Of a stretch of DNA of 64,000 nt, positions 12,124 through 23,984 are shown piece by piece. Location of the stretch: the NCBI RefSeq assembly GCF_005239225.2, contig NC_133297.1, forward strand, positions 1,682,392 through 1,746,391, written 5' to 3'. Every line of letters starts with the position of its first letter. Within the stretch, counting starts at the first letter, position 1. Position numbers and translations under genes: made by a program. This DNA comes from Populus alba. Lineage: Eukaryota; Streptophyta; Magnoliopsida; Malpighiales; Salicaceae. The notes beneath the pieces are model-generated. The model did not search any database. It had not been told where the DNA came from and saw nothing but the letters and a program-made list of their open reading frames with translations.

Positions 12124-12411
12124 TTAATGGCCAGGGCCTCTTTTGCTAGGTCCAGAAGCCAATTTAAACATCAAGCTTCTCAACGAAGGACGACCGCTAG
12201 AGTTTCTTGAAGAAACAACAAACGAAGCCACGCCCTTTGATTCTTGAGCTCCATCTACTTGCTGGTATCCTGTGGCAGTGATGGTGCTGGAAGCTGAACG
12301 AAGGGCCCTGCAATGGACGACTCTCATCTCTGTCGACACCACCAACAGCATTAGGCCTAACGCAAACCAAAGGCTCTTCATTGAGCTCCCTTTTGTCATT
12401 GAGATCTCCAT
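12124..12411 (-). CDS. PIP-type secreted peptide precursor (single C-terminal SGPS motif)
   Basis: A 95-residue intronless precursor: hydrophobic signal peptide (about 12-34, ending near VVHC/RA), a variable linker (35-84) and the C-terminal motif SGPSKRGPGH (86-95, bases 12127-12156), with the stop directly after histidine. This is the architecture of PAMP-induced secreted peptides (PIP1/PIP2) and PIP-like proteins, which are secreted, cleaved to a short C-terminal peptide and sensed by leucine-rich-repeat receptor kinases (RLK7 in Arabidopsis) to amplify immunity or affect growth. The residues before the motif, FKLA, resemble the PIP1-type core more than the other three precursors in this window do. 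Methionines 5 and 11 could be alternative starts. A TATA box lies about 150 bp upstream. Confidence 0.88.
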   Translation of the reverse strand: MEISMTKGSSMKSLWFALGLMLLVVSTEMRVVHCRALRSASSTITATGYQQVDGAQESKGVASFVVSSRNSSGRPSLRSLMFKLASGPSKRGPGH

Positions 12412-12560
12412 ACCCTTAATTTGTTTCGAATTTCTATCTCTCAGAGAAGGTCGTCGTCTGAACGTGTCTTGATCAGTTCTGATCTCTCACACAAAGCTGA
12501 ACTAGCTTCTTCTGTAATTCTCGTTGGGCTTTGTAATATTGGTGTGCCGTTTGATGCATG

Positions 12561-12569
12561 TATTTATAG
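12561..12569 (-). promoter_or_regulatory. TATA box of the minus-strand PIP gene
   Basis: The minus strand reads CTATAAATA, about 150 bp upstream of the ATG at 12411, leaving room for a short leader. A W-box-type TTGACC lies further upstream at 12788-12793. Confidence 0.6.
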
Positions 12570-15151
12570 CAGTATGGACGGTGAGGCTCTTTGTCAAGTG
12601 GGACCGTAACAAGATCATCTGACATGGCATAATTAAGCAAGCTACCCTTTTCCTTTTCTCCTTTCGATCTGTTTAATTTGTGGTTTTATGCAAGACTATC
12701 GATCGTTTGGTTAAGCGCCAGCACGGGCCGCGGGGAGGTTGGAGGGACATTGAGCTTTTGCTTTGAAAACGTTTGTGCTGTTTCAGTTTGACCGAGTACA
12801 TTTATTCAAGCTGTCCAGTACATATATTACATAAAGTCGTGAAGAAGATAGCAAGAAACTTCAATACGTTACATATATGTATATATGTTTAGTGTGTGAG
12901 ACTGTGTGATACAAAATAGTGCTTTTTCTGCATGGTTTCACACGGTTTCTGGGTTCAGAATCAAAGCGTGTGTTTACAAGACGGTGCGTCCCTAGGGCTT
13001 GGTCAACAAGCCAGAAGGGGGCAGCAGAACATGCTAGGCCCGTATATGATTAGGCAGCAAATTAAGGAAGGGTTTTTTTTGTAGCCATGTTAGGGCTATT
13101 TTAAGCCCATAGTATTAAAATTTAATGATTTTAAAATATAAAATATCAATTATTACCTTTAAATTTCACTATATATTATGCCTTGCAGCATCCACAGTGT
13201 AATTTCAAGCTTTCATTATCATGAAACTTGATTTTGCACTCACAAATCAACTCAAAACCTTGCTAACTTAATATCAAGCTTAGGTTAGATTTCATTTCGA
13301 ACCGTTTTTTTTTTTATTAAAAAATTATTATTTTAAAAATTTTATATTAAAAAAAAAATCATAGCATAATGATCCACCCACTAGACTAGCAAATCAATCC
13401 GCTACTAGAGTTTTAAGCAACTTCTAGATTGTGTCTTATAAAAGAGGTATAATATGGAGGTATTAAGAACAATTATAGAAGTTGTTTTTTTAAAATATTT
13501 TTTATTTGAAAATATTTAAAAAAATTTATTTTTAATATAAACACATTAAAATAATCTAAATTAATAAAAAAAAACAATTTTAAAGAATTGTTTTTTTAAA
13601 AAAAAACTTTCAAAATTATGGTCAACCGAATCATCATACACCCTCAAAGTGAGGTGAGGAGGTGCCACAGAATGCAGCATCCTACAGGCTGAAAAGGTAG
13701 GAATCCTTCGTCGGTATACACAATTTTCTGACTAATAACATATCTAGCTGTCGTTGTTGGCAACTTTACGTTATAATGTCAAAGAAAGGCATTCAGGCTC
13801 AAAGTTTTCCACGTTCCTTTTCAAACCACATGCCTCTCAAGATGCGATAGACCACTAGGGGGGTTACATTGTTGAATCTCTTACTCCTTATTTACCTGTA
13901 GAAGGATTGACAATATTATTGTCATCAGAATGATATGTTCATGAGGTCTATCCTTTGACTATTACATAAACTCCATACTGGTTGCTAGTGCTTTATTATG
14001 CTTTAATTAAACTATTAATTTACCTGTCTTTTTGGTACCAATTGAGACTTTGTTGTATGTATGGAATCAAGTGATTTCCATGCTTCTCTTGATAGATCTT
14101 TTAGTATTATAATAATTATTATTTTTATAATTAAAATTTTAAATTAATAGAATTTTCAATGAAATTAATGTAAAATAAAATGTAGTTTCAACCACACCGC
14201 ACCACTCCTTGAAACTAACCCGAAATCATCATCAAGAAAGCAAAATAAAGCCCTTTAACAATTACAAAGGAAATATCGGTGTAAAATGTGCATCTACATT
14301 GGCATATATGCTACCTCTGTCCTTGATTGGATGATAATTGAATTATAAGCTGCTAAATCCTGTAATCAAAATCCAATGGTCATCGATCTCATATCTTTAA
14401 CCTACTCGGACAACAATACCATGGTAATAATAACACTTTATAATCAGAAAAGTTCGATGCAATTAGGTTGCTAACTTTATGAGTTTAGTTAAGGTTTAGG
14501 ATTTAACAACAGAAAACGAAATTATTAGGTTGAAAGGTAGGTTTTAATAATGAAAAGGGCCAGTCAGATATTACATCGCATGTGTGTTTCATTGAGTCCA
14601 GACCCTCTTCATTCACATGTGTCTTCAGAAATTTTCATAAATCAAATGTCAACGTTTTGATCATGTTTCTGCTTGAAATATCAGCTAGCATGGTGCATGT
14701 CTGTCGGAATACTTCGACAGATTATATTAGTCAGACTTGATTTGCGAATTTATTGGAAAATGATACTTGTTGTTTGGTCAAATTATTGAGGGTAATATAG
14801 GTAAGTTATTTTTATTAAAACAATGTTATTTTATTTTTAAAAACCTTTTTTTGATTTAAATTTAAGTTTAGTCGGGTTAATCCTTTCAAATAAAAACTCT
14901 TCTCAGGCAAATCTTAACAACCATGTAAAACACATTAACCGCTACCAGATCATTTAAGGCAACATCAAGTTCCCCTTCAATTAATATAACTACCAATCTT
15001 TCAACCTGATGTCAAGTATATGCTAGGATTTTGGCATCTTTTATTTTTATTGTTATTATTATTTGTTTACTAGCCAGCCAGTTCCTATACTGGTCAAATC
15101 AGCCAACTTGCAGCCAAATCCGGGTTCGTTTTGCAAGATTTACGAGCTCAA

Positions 15152-15210
<59 letters not shown>

Positions 15211-16262
15211 ACGCCTACAATTGTGTGTTCATGAACATTGTGTATCACGAACATACACTCGTGTTTTTTAGTTTTTCTATATTAGATCTGGCTTACCAAT
15301 TTACCGCATAAAGTTACGTTGATAAGCCTACCGAAAGAATTCTTTCGTAAGAGAATATGATTATGGCTTTATTTATTTGTGAAAAAAAAAAGTGAAACAA
15401 CCGTTCAGTTAAAGAATTTCTTAACCCCCGATTTAAAGAATAAATTTGAAATTTATGATTTTATTATTTACTTTATCTTGGTCTAATATGATCTATATAA
15501 AGATGTGAAATGCGTATTAAAGAATCTATCTAGAGGCTCCAAGATGATCTAAAATGGGCGATGGTTATTATTATAGTTGTTGAGTTATTTAAAAAAAAAA
15601 AATTATTAAACCCTAAAAAATCAGTGTACAATCTATCCTTTTTCTTTACTGTATGAGGCGAAAATGCTATCCACAATCATGATTACCCTTGAATTCTTAA
15701 TATTTTTTCTCATATTAGGTGAGCTGATTGGTCTCCGATTGCATTCGATTTTCACACTTTGTTCACGCATGCAGCAACAACAAGCAAATAGCAATCTTGC
15801 GGCCATGATCACAAGATTTTCTTCTTGTCCTGGCGAGACTTAAACTGGTGTGTAGCGTGCGCCCTGGGCAGATGTCAACCCATCATGGATCATGCGGTGA
15901 GGAAAACAAATTGCAGATACCTATCTAAAATAATGCCATCAACATTCTGATGCCGGTGAATATTAATTTTCATACTATGTTGCTGGACTGGCAATAATTC
16001 CGGCAAGGGATCTTGGAACAGTCCGGCAGGAGCCGAATAAGCCAGCACTTGCCCAGGTTGAAAGTTGTGGATTTGTGTTTCCATTTAGCAGAACCAGCAA
16101 GGGATCGAAAGGCGTTGACATTATTCAACCAGATCCTCTCCTCATTCACAGGTCGACTCGAAGAAGATAGAATATTTCAGTTTTCAAAAAAACCCATTTA
16201 ATATGCGGGATTTGGTAAACATAGAGCTTTCTCAAATTCCATATTATTATTTTTAATATTTA
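12570..16262. other. Intergenic: PIP promoter, then AT-rich sequence without genes
   Basis: The upstream region of the minus-strand PIP gene covers roughly the first 500 bp. Beyond it I see AT-rich sequence, T/A homopolymers (for example 13307-13360) and chance frames only. A block near 15780-16180 has more balanced composition, with overlapping frames on both strands, but no domain was recognised. Confidence 0.45.
15152..15207. repeat. (TA)n microsatellite
   Basis: About 56 bp of alternating TA with one phase break near 15178-15181. It is likely length-variable. Confidence 0.9.
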
Positions 16263-16562
16263 CATTTTAAAAAAAATTAATTCAACTCAATTTAATTTAA
16301 ATTATTAAATCAAATTTCAAAATATGATTTATATTATTTTTTAATATACATCCTTAAATGAAAAAAATTTAGACTTGAAATTTACATATACTTATATTAC
16401 CTCGTGTTTAATTTTTATCAAATAAATAGAGATAATAAGATTCGAACACATGATCGTTTAATCATCAAGTTTTGATACCATGTTAAAAAACTAATTCAAT
16501 TTAATAATTTAAATAATTATATGAAATTTAAAAATATAATTTATATTATTTTTTTAAATACA
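16263..16562 (-). mobile_element. TRIM-like miniature LTR element
   Basis: Two direct repeats of about 82-88 bp flank a 130-bp interior. On the minus strand both begin TGTAT: the 5' copy is 16562-16481 and ends in AACA, and the 3' copy is about 16350-16263. Immediately inside the 5' copy the minus strand reads TGGTATCAAA (16480-16471), the plant primer-binding site complementary to initiator-Met tRNA with one decayed base. No coding capacity. This matches terminal-repeat retrotransposons in miniature, non-autonomous copia-like elements moved in trans. No clean target duplication is visible, so it is old. Confidence 0.68.
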
Positions 16563-17427
16563 AATCATATTTTTAGAACCAGATGAGCAGAAAAAATGCA
16601 AATATTATATTGAAAATATATCCATGGAGTCTTACCTAATCCTCGTCTAAAACCGTCAAAGAATTTCTTGATTAAAACAAAATCACCAAAGAATTTATGG
16701 AATTTCGATCATGTCCAATGGATCCATTAATTAATGAATTATAAAAATATTATATTTTTAAACCCTGTCCATGTCAATGTCAATTTCAATGGATGGATCT
16801 GGTAATTTATGGGTTAAAGCCGGGTTTTTTTTAAAACTAGTTTAGATGTTAATCCAATTGAAAGAGTTGATCCGATAATATTCTTTATAGTTATTAAGCT
16901 TAGTCCATATTAACAGATTGATCCTGTAATTTGTCTAATAAAAATTTAGCTAGATTATAATTTTTTTAAACTAGTTTAGATAATAATCTAATTAAATCTA
17001 AATAACTTGAAAAATCAACTCGTGATCTAATTTATTTAGTTAAACAAAATTAAAATCTTGTTGGATAAACTCTAATAATTTTTTTTAAAAAAAAAAATAT
17101 TCAATACAAAGTTAATTTATTGTTCCAAATAATATTTTTTTAATTAAAATAATAATAAAACAACATCATTTTAAAATTAAATAGTCAACCTAATAACCTA
17201 ATAATAAGTTTGAGTTTGACTGTAGTGAAAGCTTGTATACAGTATTCAATTTCACTTTGTCGAGTACTTGTCACAATCATGTATCACATTTTTTGCTGAA
17301 ATAGGGAGACTTTTTTGCCATTTGGACATCTGGTATATGTTGAAATCTCTCAAGCAAATTGAGGTACACATGCGCTAGCTGTTTATTTCCCTAACAGTCA
17401 ATGAATTTTCCACATGTTCATTCTCCT
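16563..17427. other. Intergenic, distal promoter of the peptide gene at 17485
   Basis: AT-rich repeats. W-box hexamers TTGACT occur at 17216-17221 (plus) and as AGTCAA at 17183-17188 (minus), 270-300 bp upstream of the start codon. Confidence 0.4.
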
Positions 17428-17436
17428 ATTTATACC
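17428..17436 (+). promoter_or_regulatory. TATA-like element of the peptide gene at 17485
   Basis: TATTTATAC in a pyrimidine-rich setting about 55 bp upstream of the ATG, which would give a very short leader. Placement is tentative. Confidence 0.4.
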
Positions 17437-17484
17437 CAAAATATTTCTTTTTTTTTTTTCTGGCAAACAACTTGAGCAACAAAA

Positions 17485-17751
17485 ATGAGGCATCCCTGTC
17501 GTAGCTTCTCATATTCCTTGATTAAATTCTCTGCCACTATTATCACATTCGTCCTCGCCCTCTCATGTTTCATGAACGTGGAGAGCTCTAGGACTTCAGG
17601 GCGGCATCTGCTTTCTCCTAGCTCAATCTACGCGTTCAAGAAAGCTCCAGCCTATGGCGCCAGTCACAGTCACGGAGGGCTTGAACACCTATCTCAAGAG
17701 TTCTCTGGTCCCAGTCATGGAGGGATTGGTCACCGATTAATAACCCCTTGA
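17485..17751 (+). CDS. PIP-like peptide precursor with a five-residue tail
   Basis: 88 residues, intronless. A hydrophobic signal segment (about 12-34) is followed by a Ser-rich linker, a degenerate first motif around ASHSHGGLEH (59-68) and a canonical SGPSHGGIGH (74-83, bases 17704-17733). Unlike its three relatives here, the motif is not the very end: Arg-Leu-Ile-Thr-Pro follows before the stop, so maturation would need C-terminal trimming as well as N-terminal cleavage. The SGPS..G.GH core is diagnostic of PIP/PIPL secreted peptides. ATG context is AAAAATGAG. Whether the degenerate first motif yields a second peptide is unknown. Confidence 0.84.
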   Translation: MRHPCRSFSYSLIKFSATIITFVLALSCFMNVESSRTSGRHLLSPSSIYAFKKAPAYGASHSHGGLEHLSQEFSGPSHGGIGHRLITP

Positions 17752-17891
17752 CTACCAATTAAGTTCATATATTTTGTTTCTATTTCTATTCAGCTGCCTG
17801 CAAAATGCATGTATGGTCTTCCTAGTTATCACGTATTCGACTAGAAAAGTTTGAACCTAATACTATGATCTGTTTGTGATTGCATTGAAGA

Positions 17892-18001
17892 AGGGCGAGC
17901 TAACTCCAAAAACCCATCCTCAACTCAGATTGCAAGATGCAAGTCGCCTGCATAGAGCTAGAATCGCTAGTAATCGACCGTCAGCCAGCCATTGTGGATT
18001 G
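17892..18001 (+). pseudogene. Nuclear copy of plastid 16S rRNA gene (3' portion fragment)
   Basis: The sequence parallels the conserved late part of 16S rRNA, including GAGCTAACTCCAAAAACCC, then TCGCCTGCAT and the nearly invariant AATCGCTAGTAATCG (17971-17985), followed by a shortened GTCAGCC. The spelling fits plastid 16S better than bacterial or mitochondrial versions. Several positions differ by C to T or G to A, as expected of plastid DNA decaying in a methylated nuclear genome. It is only about 110 bp and cannot be a functional rRNA gene. Confidence 0.82.
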
Positions 18002-19508
18002 AGATTTTTTAGAATATGATAGTCATATTTATTATATCTAAATTATTTTATTTAAATCAAATGGTTATGATATGATGTAAAAATATAGAAATAACAATAA
18101 CTTAAATGTTTGATATTTTTTATTTTATTTTTACCTAATTGAAGCCATTAAATTTAAAATCAATGATGAGAATTAGAACATGATCGGTAGATAAAAAAAA
18201 AAAAAAAAAAGAACCGTAAATTAAAAAATAATAAAAAACAGAATAATATTTTCATAAAAAGAATCATTTCGTGATACCAAAAACAATGTTATGCATAGTT
18301 GAGATCATAAAAATCAGTATTCCATACCAAAGGTTAAAGGCTAAAATAACATAAACTTGATCATCAGTTGTGATTAAGATTTGATTAAAGAAAATTCCGA
18401 GGTTAGGATATTATTTTAGCAACCCTTATTGATAGAAAGAGGCAAAAGCTAAAGAAGAAACCACTCATCATTATGCCAGAATTCAGATCACTAAATCGAC
18501 CACATCCTACAATTACATATTCGCATATCCATGAACATACACAAGAAGGAGGAGGAGGAGGAGGAGGAGAAAGAGTTCTAAGTGAAAGGAGAAAAGTGTG
18601 CTCACATTCAAATTTTTTGATGAAGGAAGAGAAAGAGAGTGAGGCTCGATCTAATTTGATGAGAGTTCAAGATGGGTGGAAATATGAAACGTAAAAAGAA
18701 GATTAGTGAGGATAAGAAGAGGAAAAACGTTGTCATTTAGAGGATTCCATTTTGATTTTCAGGCAATGGAAGGAATGGCTAACTTTTTTTAAAAGGGTAT
18801 TCCATTCAACGAGAAAGAAAATGTTGTATATGACCAAAAAATCGAAGAACTCGAATCAAACAAAATAGTGTTGCTCTACGATATTGGGCAGTGATGGAAT
18901 GAAAGATGGGATGTTCATTTGACTTTGCCATTGCAAGAATCAAGTTGCAAGAAATATTGGGCAGGCTACATTTGACTTCGTCTCGCCACTTCGGCTTTTA
19001 ATTTAAAAGGATTAAGCAAGGGTGACGATGCTCCTATAACCACCGGGAACGGTCGGGCATCTTTTAACTATCTTATACATATAGTTATAAAACCCAGATG
19101 ATTTGACAGATAAATCTAGCATTTATTGATCTTGAACCTCGATTAATTTGGATTGAAAGAAAAATAGGTTAAGATGTTAATCCAGCTTAATCTGATAAAA
19201 ATTCTAAATAGACCTCAGGATTATTTAAAAAAAAAAATTATAACTATGCTCCCACCAGTAAAATCATAGTGGGTATTATTCTAAATTTATTTTTAAAATT
19301 TTATCGTTAAGACCTTGTAAAAGAAATTAAAAATTTTATTGTGGCAGACTAAGACCTTGTGTAGGGACAAGGGCAGCCTGGCACGGCCTGTGAATTGCCC
19401 AAATACATTCAGTCCAGGTAAGTTTGTCTATGGGCCAAGAAATGACATGTTGTTGATACATAACGCGCGTACACATCCACACATAAGAGAATGGTTGCCA
19501 GGAGAGTG
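18002..19508. other. Intergenic, no gene recognised
   Basis: AT-rich, with an A18 run near 18190 and a GGA microsatellite at about 18547-18568. A repeat-like patch near 19010-19150 carries the ATAAAACCCAG wording seen in plant interspersed repeats. No supported coding sequence. Confidence 0.4.
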
Positions 19509-20670
19509 GTTGTCAAATCGATGTGTAATAGGGTTTAGCGTGGAGAATGAACTTAAAAAAATTAGGTTTAATATTTTGTCGAGACTTAAATGTAATCAGG
19601 TTAAGTATATAATTAAATCTAACGGTATTTAATTTGATATCTTTCTAGATTTATATATATTTAAGTTTATTGTATAGCTGATAAAACAATTAAATCTGAT
19701 ATCTTATTAGATTTAAGTACATTTAAGTTTGACATGTAACTAAACTTAATAATATTAAATTTGGTATCTTATATAAGTAACTTATATGTATTTAAATTTA
19801 ATAAATATCTAAATCCAAAAATATTGAACCTAAAAACAAAGCCAAGTTTCATTTCATTTGGGTTTAAGATTCTACCAAACCTAAATACATCATGTTACTA
19901 TCATGCTTTAACCCTTTTAATTCTAGTTTTTTTGATTTAACACATTAAAGATATATTTATCCATTGATTTGCTAACTAAGAAAAGTATGTTATCAAGTCG
20001 AATTCAGTTGTCAAATCCATGTGTAATAGGGTTTAGCGTGTAGGATGAACTTAAGAAAATTAGGCTTAACATTTTGTCGAGACTTATATGCAATCAGGTT
20101 TAGTATATAGTTAAATCTAAGGGTATTTAATTTGATATCTTACTAGATTTATATATATTTAAGTTTAGTGTGTAGCTTGATAAAACAATTAGTCCTTATG
20201 GAGTGTAGCGTGGTGGCAAAGAGCTTGAGATCTGCACAGCAGGTCTTGAGTTCGAGTCAGGACGTGCACTTTTTGTAAGAGCCTGGGACAGCCGGGATTT
20301 TACTCACTTATCTGGGCCCACAAAGTGCGATTTCCAGAGGGTGGGGTTTCCTCGAATCTAAAAAAAAAAAAAAAATTGATAAAACAATTAAGTCTGATAT
20401 CTTATTAGATTTAAATGTACCTGAGCTTAGCACATAACTAAACTCAATGATCTTGAGTTTGGTGTTTTGTTAAATTCATAGTATTTGAGTTTAGTAAGTA
20501 TATGAATTCAAAGGTATTGGACTTTGAAGCAAAGCCAGGTTCATTCATTTGGATTTAAGATTTTACTAGGTATCATACTTTAATCTTTTTAGTCTTGATT
20601 TTTTAATTTAACATATTAAAGATATATTTATCCATTGATTTGCTAGCTGAAACAAGTATGTTATCCAGTT
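19509..20670. repeat. Tandem duplication, 498-bp unit, two diverged copies
   Basis: GTTGTCAAAT starts copy 1 at 19509 and copy 2 at 20007. The copies run in parallel through TAATAGGGTTTAGCGTG, then ATTTTGTCGAGACTTA, and end near TTATCCATTGATTTGCTA (19959-19976 and 20626-20643). Copy 2 is lengthened by the SINE at 20192-20375 and one target-site copy. No coding content. Confidence 0.85.
20192..20375 (+). mobile_element. tRNA-derived SINE with perfect target-site duplication
   Basis: A 184-bp insertion ending in A16 and flanked by a perfect 15-bp repeat TTGATAAAACAATTA (20177-20191 and 20376-20390). The head has polymerase III internal promoter signals: an A-box-like TGGTGGCAAAGAG (20211-20223) and a B-box GAGTTCGAGTC (20248-20258). 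The uninterrupted target is preserved in copy 1 of the surrounding tandem duplication (CTGATAAAACAATTAA, 19678-19693), which confirms the insertion boundaries. No coding capacity; it moves using LINE proteins. The perfect target repeats suggest a fairly recent insertion. Confidence 0.9.
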
Positions 20671-23600
20671 GATTTCGAATTGGATTCAAGTAATTTGGTT
20701 TGTTTTACAACCCTACCCACTCCCTTAGAGAAAATTCTGATTTTTATGTGAAAAGTTGTGTTCAAGGTTTCAAAGACTTGGTTCTACTCACTAATCAAAT
20801 TCCAAATTGCAAGGTTTTAGGATGCTAATCCTGAAGCAACTTCGTTCGAGACCGTGCTCCAGGGTGGCTGATGCCGATTGATCTATCATTGATATTTGGC
20901 ATTTGGAAGCATTCCTTCATGATGAAATACTTGTACACGTCAGTTTTTGGCTTCACATCATCTTCATGACACCATTACCTAACTCTTCCTATTTGCTGCC
21001 AGAATGATTTTATATTAATATATGCTTGTTTTCTAATTTAAGAACCAGATTATTCTATTATTCATGACACTTTTTGATAAAGTTTTATTAATACCATAGC
21101 AAATCCCATTGAGATAAAAGATTTTGTTTTTATTTTGTGGTTCGAGATAATTTTAATTGGTCATAATTTTGTCTGTTTTTTATTGTTTAAATATGTCTTT
21201 CATCTTAAATTATAGTAAAATCTTGGGTTAGAGAAAAATTATAATTTAAAAAAAAAAAAATTAAATCACAACCACAAAAGCTACCGTACACAAAACAAAC
21301 CCAAAATGTAATTTTAATGCAATTGCGTGCCTTATTGATTATAAGAATTGTCTTGACCTTGCGTGTGAGAACTTTGGATTCTTAGAATCACTTCAACCAT
21401 GCCAACTTGATAATCACATGGTTATGCTTATGGTCAAGGGCCATCGCTAATCCACTTTGGAATTAAATAGGGTGTAGAAAAAAAAGAGAGAGCTCATGGA
21501 GCAGCCAACGTATGGATCCGGTGGGTCGTGCCAAAAACCTCACTTTCAAACCAGATTCTCAAAATATTGTTTGGAATAATTGTAGCAAAACAACAATTTA
21601 GAAAGCTAAGGGGGAAAAAGGTAGAAGAAGCTCTTTTCTCTACCACTGAATTTGCTCTCTTCCTTTATCCTCGTTTTTCTTTCTTTTTTTCCTGTTTCGA
21701 AGACTTGAAAGCTTTTGCTAGTTTTCCCGAGCAGCCAATGAAGGCTCTGTGTGTGCTTTGATGCTCCATGAATCTATGCGCAAATCAAGCCAGCCAATTG
21801 GTTCATAAAAAGAAAGTAGAAGAAGACTCAATCCATTCGGTTTCTGAAAGCCTTTTTGGATAAAAAGACGTGTAAAAGTCATGATTTTGTGGTCTCAAAG
21901 AGTTTTTCATTTCGTACATGATTTTTGCTTGGACTTTAGATTATTGAAATTTATTTTCACTGTTTCATAAGAATTTCTAACATTTTGATATCTCTAATAA
22001 AATAAATGGATTAAAAACACTGATTATTTTCTCCTCTTACCCATTTCCTTTATTATATTCCTTCACTGGCCCTTTGGGAGAATCATGTGCGTACGTGCAA
22101 TACCCAAGTGGTTTCAAGCATGGTTCCATAGATTTAAAAAAAATCTCATTTTAGTTTCAAATAAGAATTGTCAATTCTGTTCTGCTGGTTGTAATTATGT
22201 TCTCTCTTGATTGTAATGATATGTTTTAGTTTTGAAGTCTTTTAGCATGCTATTTACTATTCTTGTATATAATTTAAAATATTAGATTACCAAATATAAT
22301 TTAAATTTAAATTTAAAATAAACTAACTTGAAATTATGCTATTCAAATTTCAATCACATAAAAAAAAAGGAGTTGAAATCTATTTGAAATTATACAATTT
22401 AAACTTCAAACACATGCAGAAAATAAGAGTTGAACCGATATAATTTAATTGACTTGATGAGTCTAAAAAACAAACTTGGACAACCAGTAAAAAATACAGT
22501 TTGACTATAAAAAATCCAAACACAATATTTTTTTTAAAAAAATATTGAGACGACAACATATTAAATCAACTCGAGTTAACCTTTTAAATCCATGACCCAA
22601 GTAATGAGATCATGATAACTCCGAATAAAACAAATTAAAACAAATTATAAAGCTCAATTCCCAATAAATTCATTATTGAATGATAAAATTTAGAAAAAAT
22701 TAATCTAAAAAAAAAAGACAATAAAATGAAATTTCTAAATAAAATCATGAATTTAGAAAAAATTACAAAAATACATTTAATGAGTAAATGAGTTATTTTC
22801 TATATTTGTGTCCTTCTATCATCAACAACAGTTTTATAAAGCTTTTTCTGGATTTTAATTATCTTAAGATTTTAACATGAGATATAAAAATATATCATGA
22901 GATTTCTTGTAAAATTTCAACTTAATTTAATAGTCGGATTGAAAGATATAATTGATATCGTAAAATTAGAAAATATTAATTTTTTTTAAAGCAAAAAAAA
23001 CATTATTTGGCTAGAACATAAGGCAGGAATTTAGATGGAATTTTTGGAGTTGGCCAAGATTCTGAACGAGATAAAATTTCTTATAATTTTTTTTTTTTAA
23101 ATTATAACAAAAATATATCAACCATTCTAATAAAAAATAGAATAGAATTGACAATCTTAGTTTGTTTCTTCTCTTACCCATTTCCTTTGTTATATTCCTT
23201 CTCTGGTCCTTTGAGAAAATCATGTCCATACCAACAAAAAAGGGGGAAACACGGGAAAAATAATTAACAAATCCAACTAACTTGAATTATAGGTTGACTT
23301 GAAAAAAAAATTTGAAGACTCCAAGTATAAGTATATGTGTATTTTTATGGTTGTAATTTTTAAAAAAATATATATATAAATTATAATTTTTTCAAATTAA
23401 AGTTTTAAAAAAGAATTTATAATGAAACTCATTATTCTAATCACAATTGTTAATTCTAATCTGACTTATTACATGATCATCTAAAAAACTAAAGACTTAA
23501 AAATATGTGTTTAGAATCATGAGAGTTTTTATTGATATAATTTTAAAAAGAAAATTTGAGAAAAGCTATAAATCATAATTTTTTTTTTATTATTATTATT

Positions 23601-23984
23601 ATTTGTAATCCAGGTTTCAAAAGAGTTTGAAGATGACCCTTGAAAATCCTTTTACAGATTTGACAATATTTTCAAGTTTGACACCAAAGCAGCATGATAA
23701 AAAGAAAAAAGAAACAAGAAAGTAGAAAGTAAAAGTAGAAACAAAACGCACCGTAATACAGATAACAAAATTACTAAAATAAACGCAAAATAGGACAAAT
23801 TCGTCAATTACATACACAGATGATAATAATAAATAAATAAAAAACAGCATCAACTCACCTTCTTGTCCTCTTCGATAGCAACCAAGACCAGGCCCCATTA
23901 GGTCCATCATCTCGTCTCTACCTCCTCCGTTATTTCCTTTATCTAACCCTCTCCCTCCTCCCTCTTCCTCTCATTCATCTCTCC
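20671..23984. other. Intergenic; duplicated 55-bp patch; leader of the F-box gene
   Basis: No gene recognised. A 55-bp text is duplicated at 22034-22088 and 23171-23225. The last 100 bp before 23985 are rich in C/T (CCTCCCTCTTCCTCTC), consistent with a 5' UTR. Confidence 0.45.

Noticed and set aside
16441..16480. A tRNA gene suggested by the B-box-like GATTCGAACAC
   Set aside because: No cloverleaf can be folded around it; the site lies within the TRIM interior next to its primer-binding site.
17971..17985. A functional rRNA gene
   Set aside because: Only about 110 bp of 16S-like sequence with many changes; it is a nuclear plastid fragment.
20192..20275. A tRNA gene suggested by A and B boxes
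   Set aside because: No acceptor stem pairing is visible and the unit ends in poly-A with target-site repeats, so it is a SINE.
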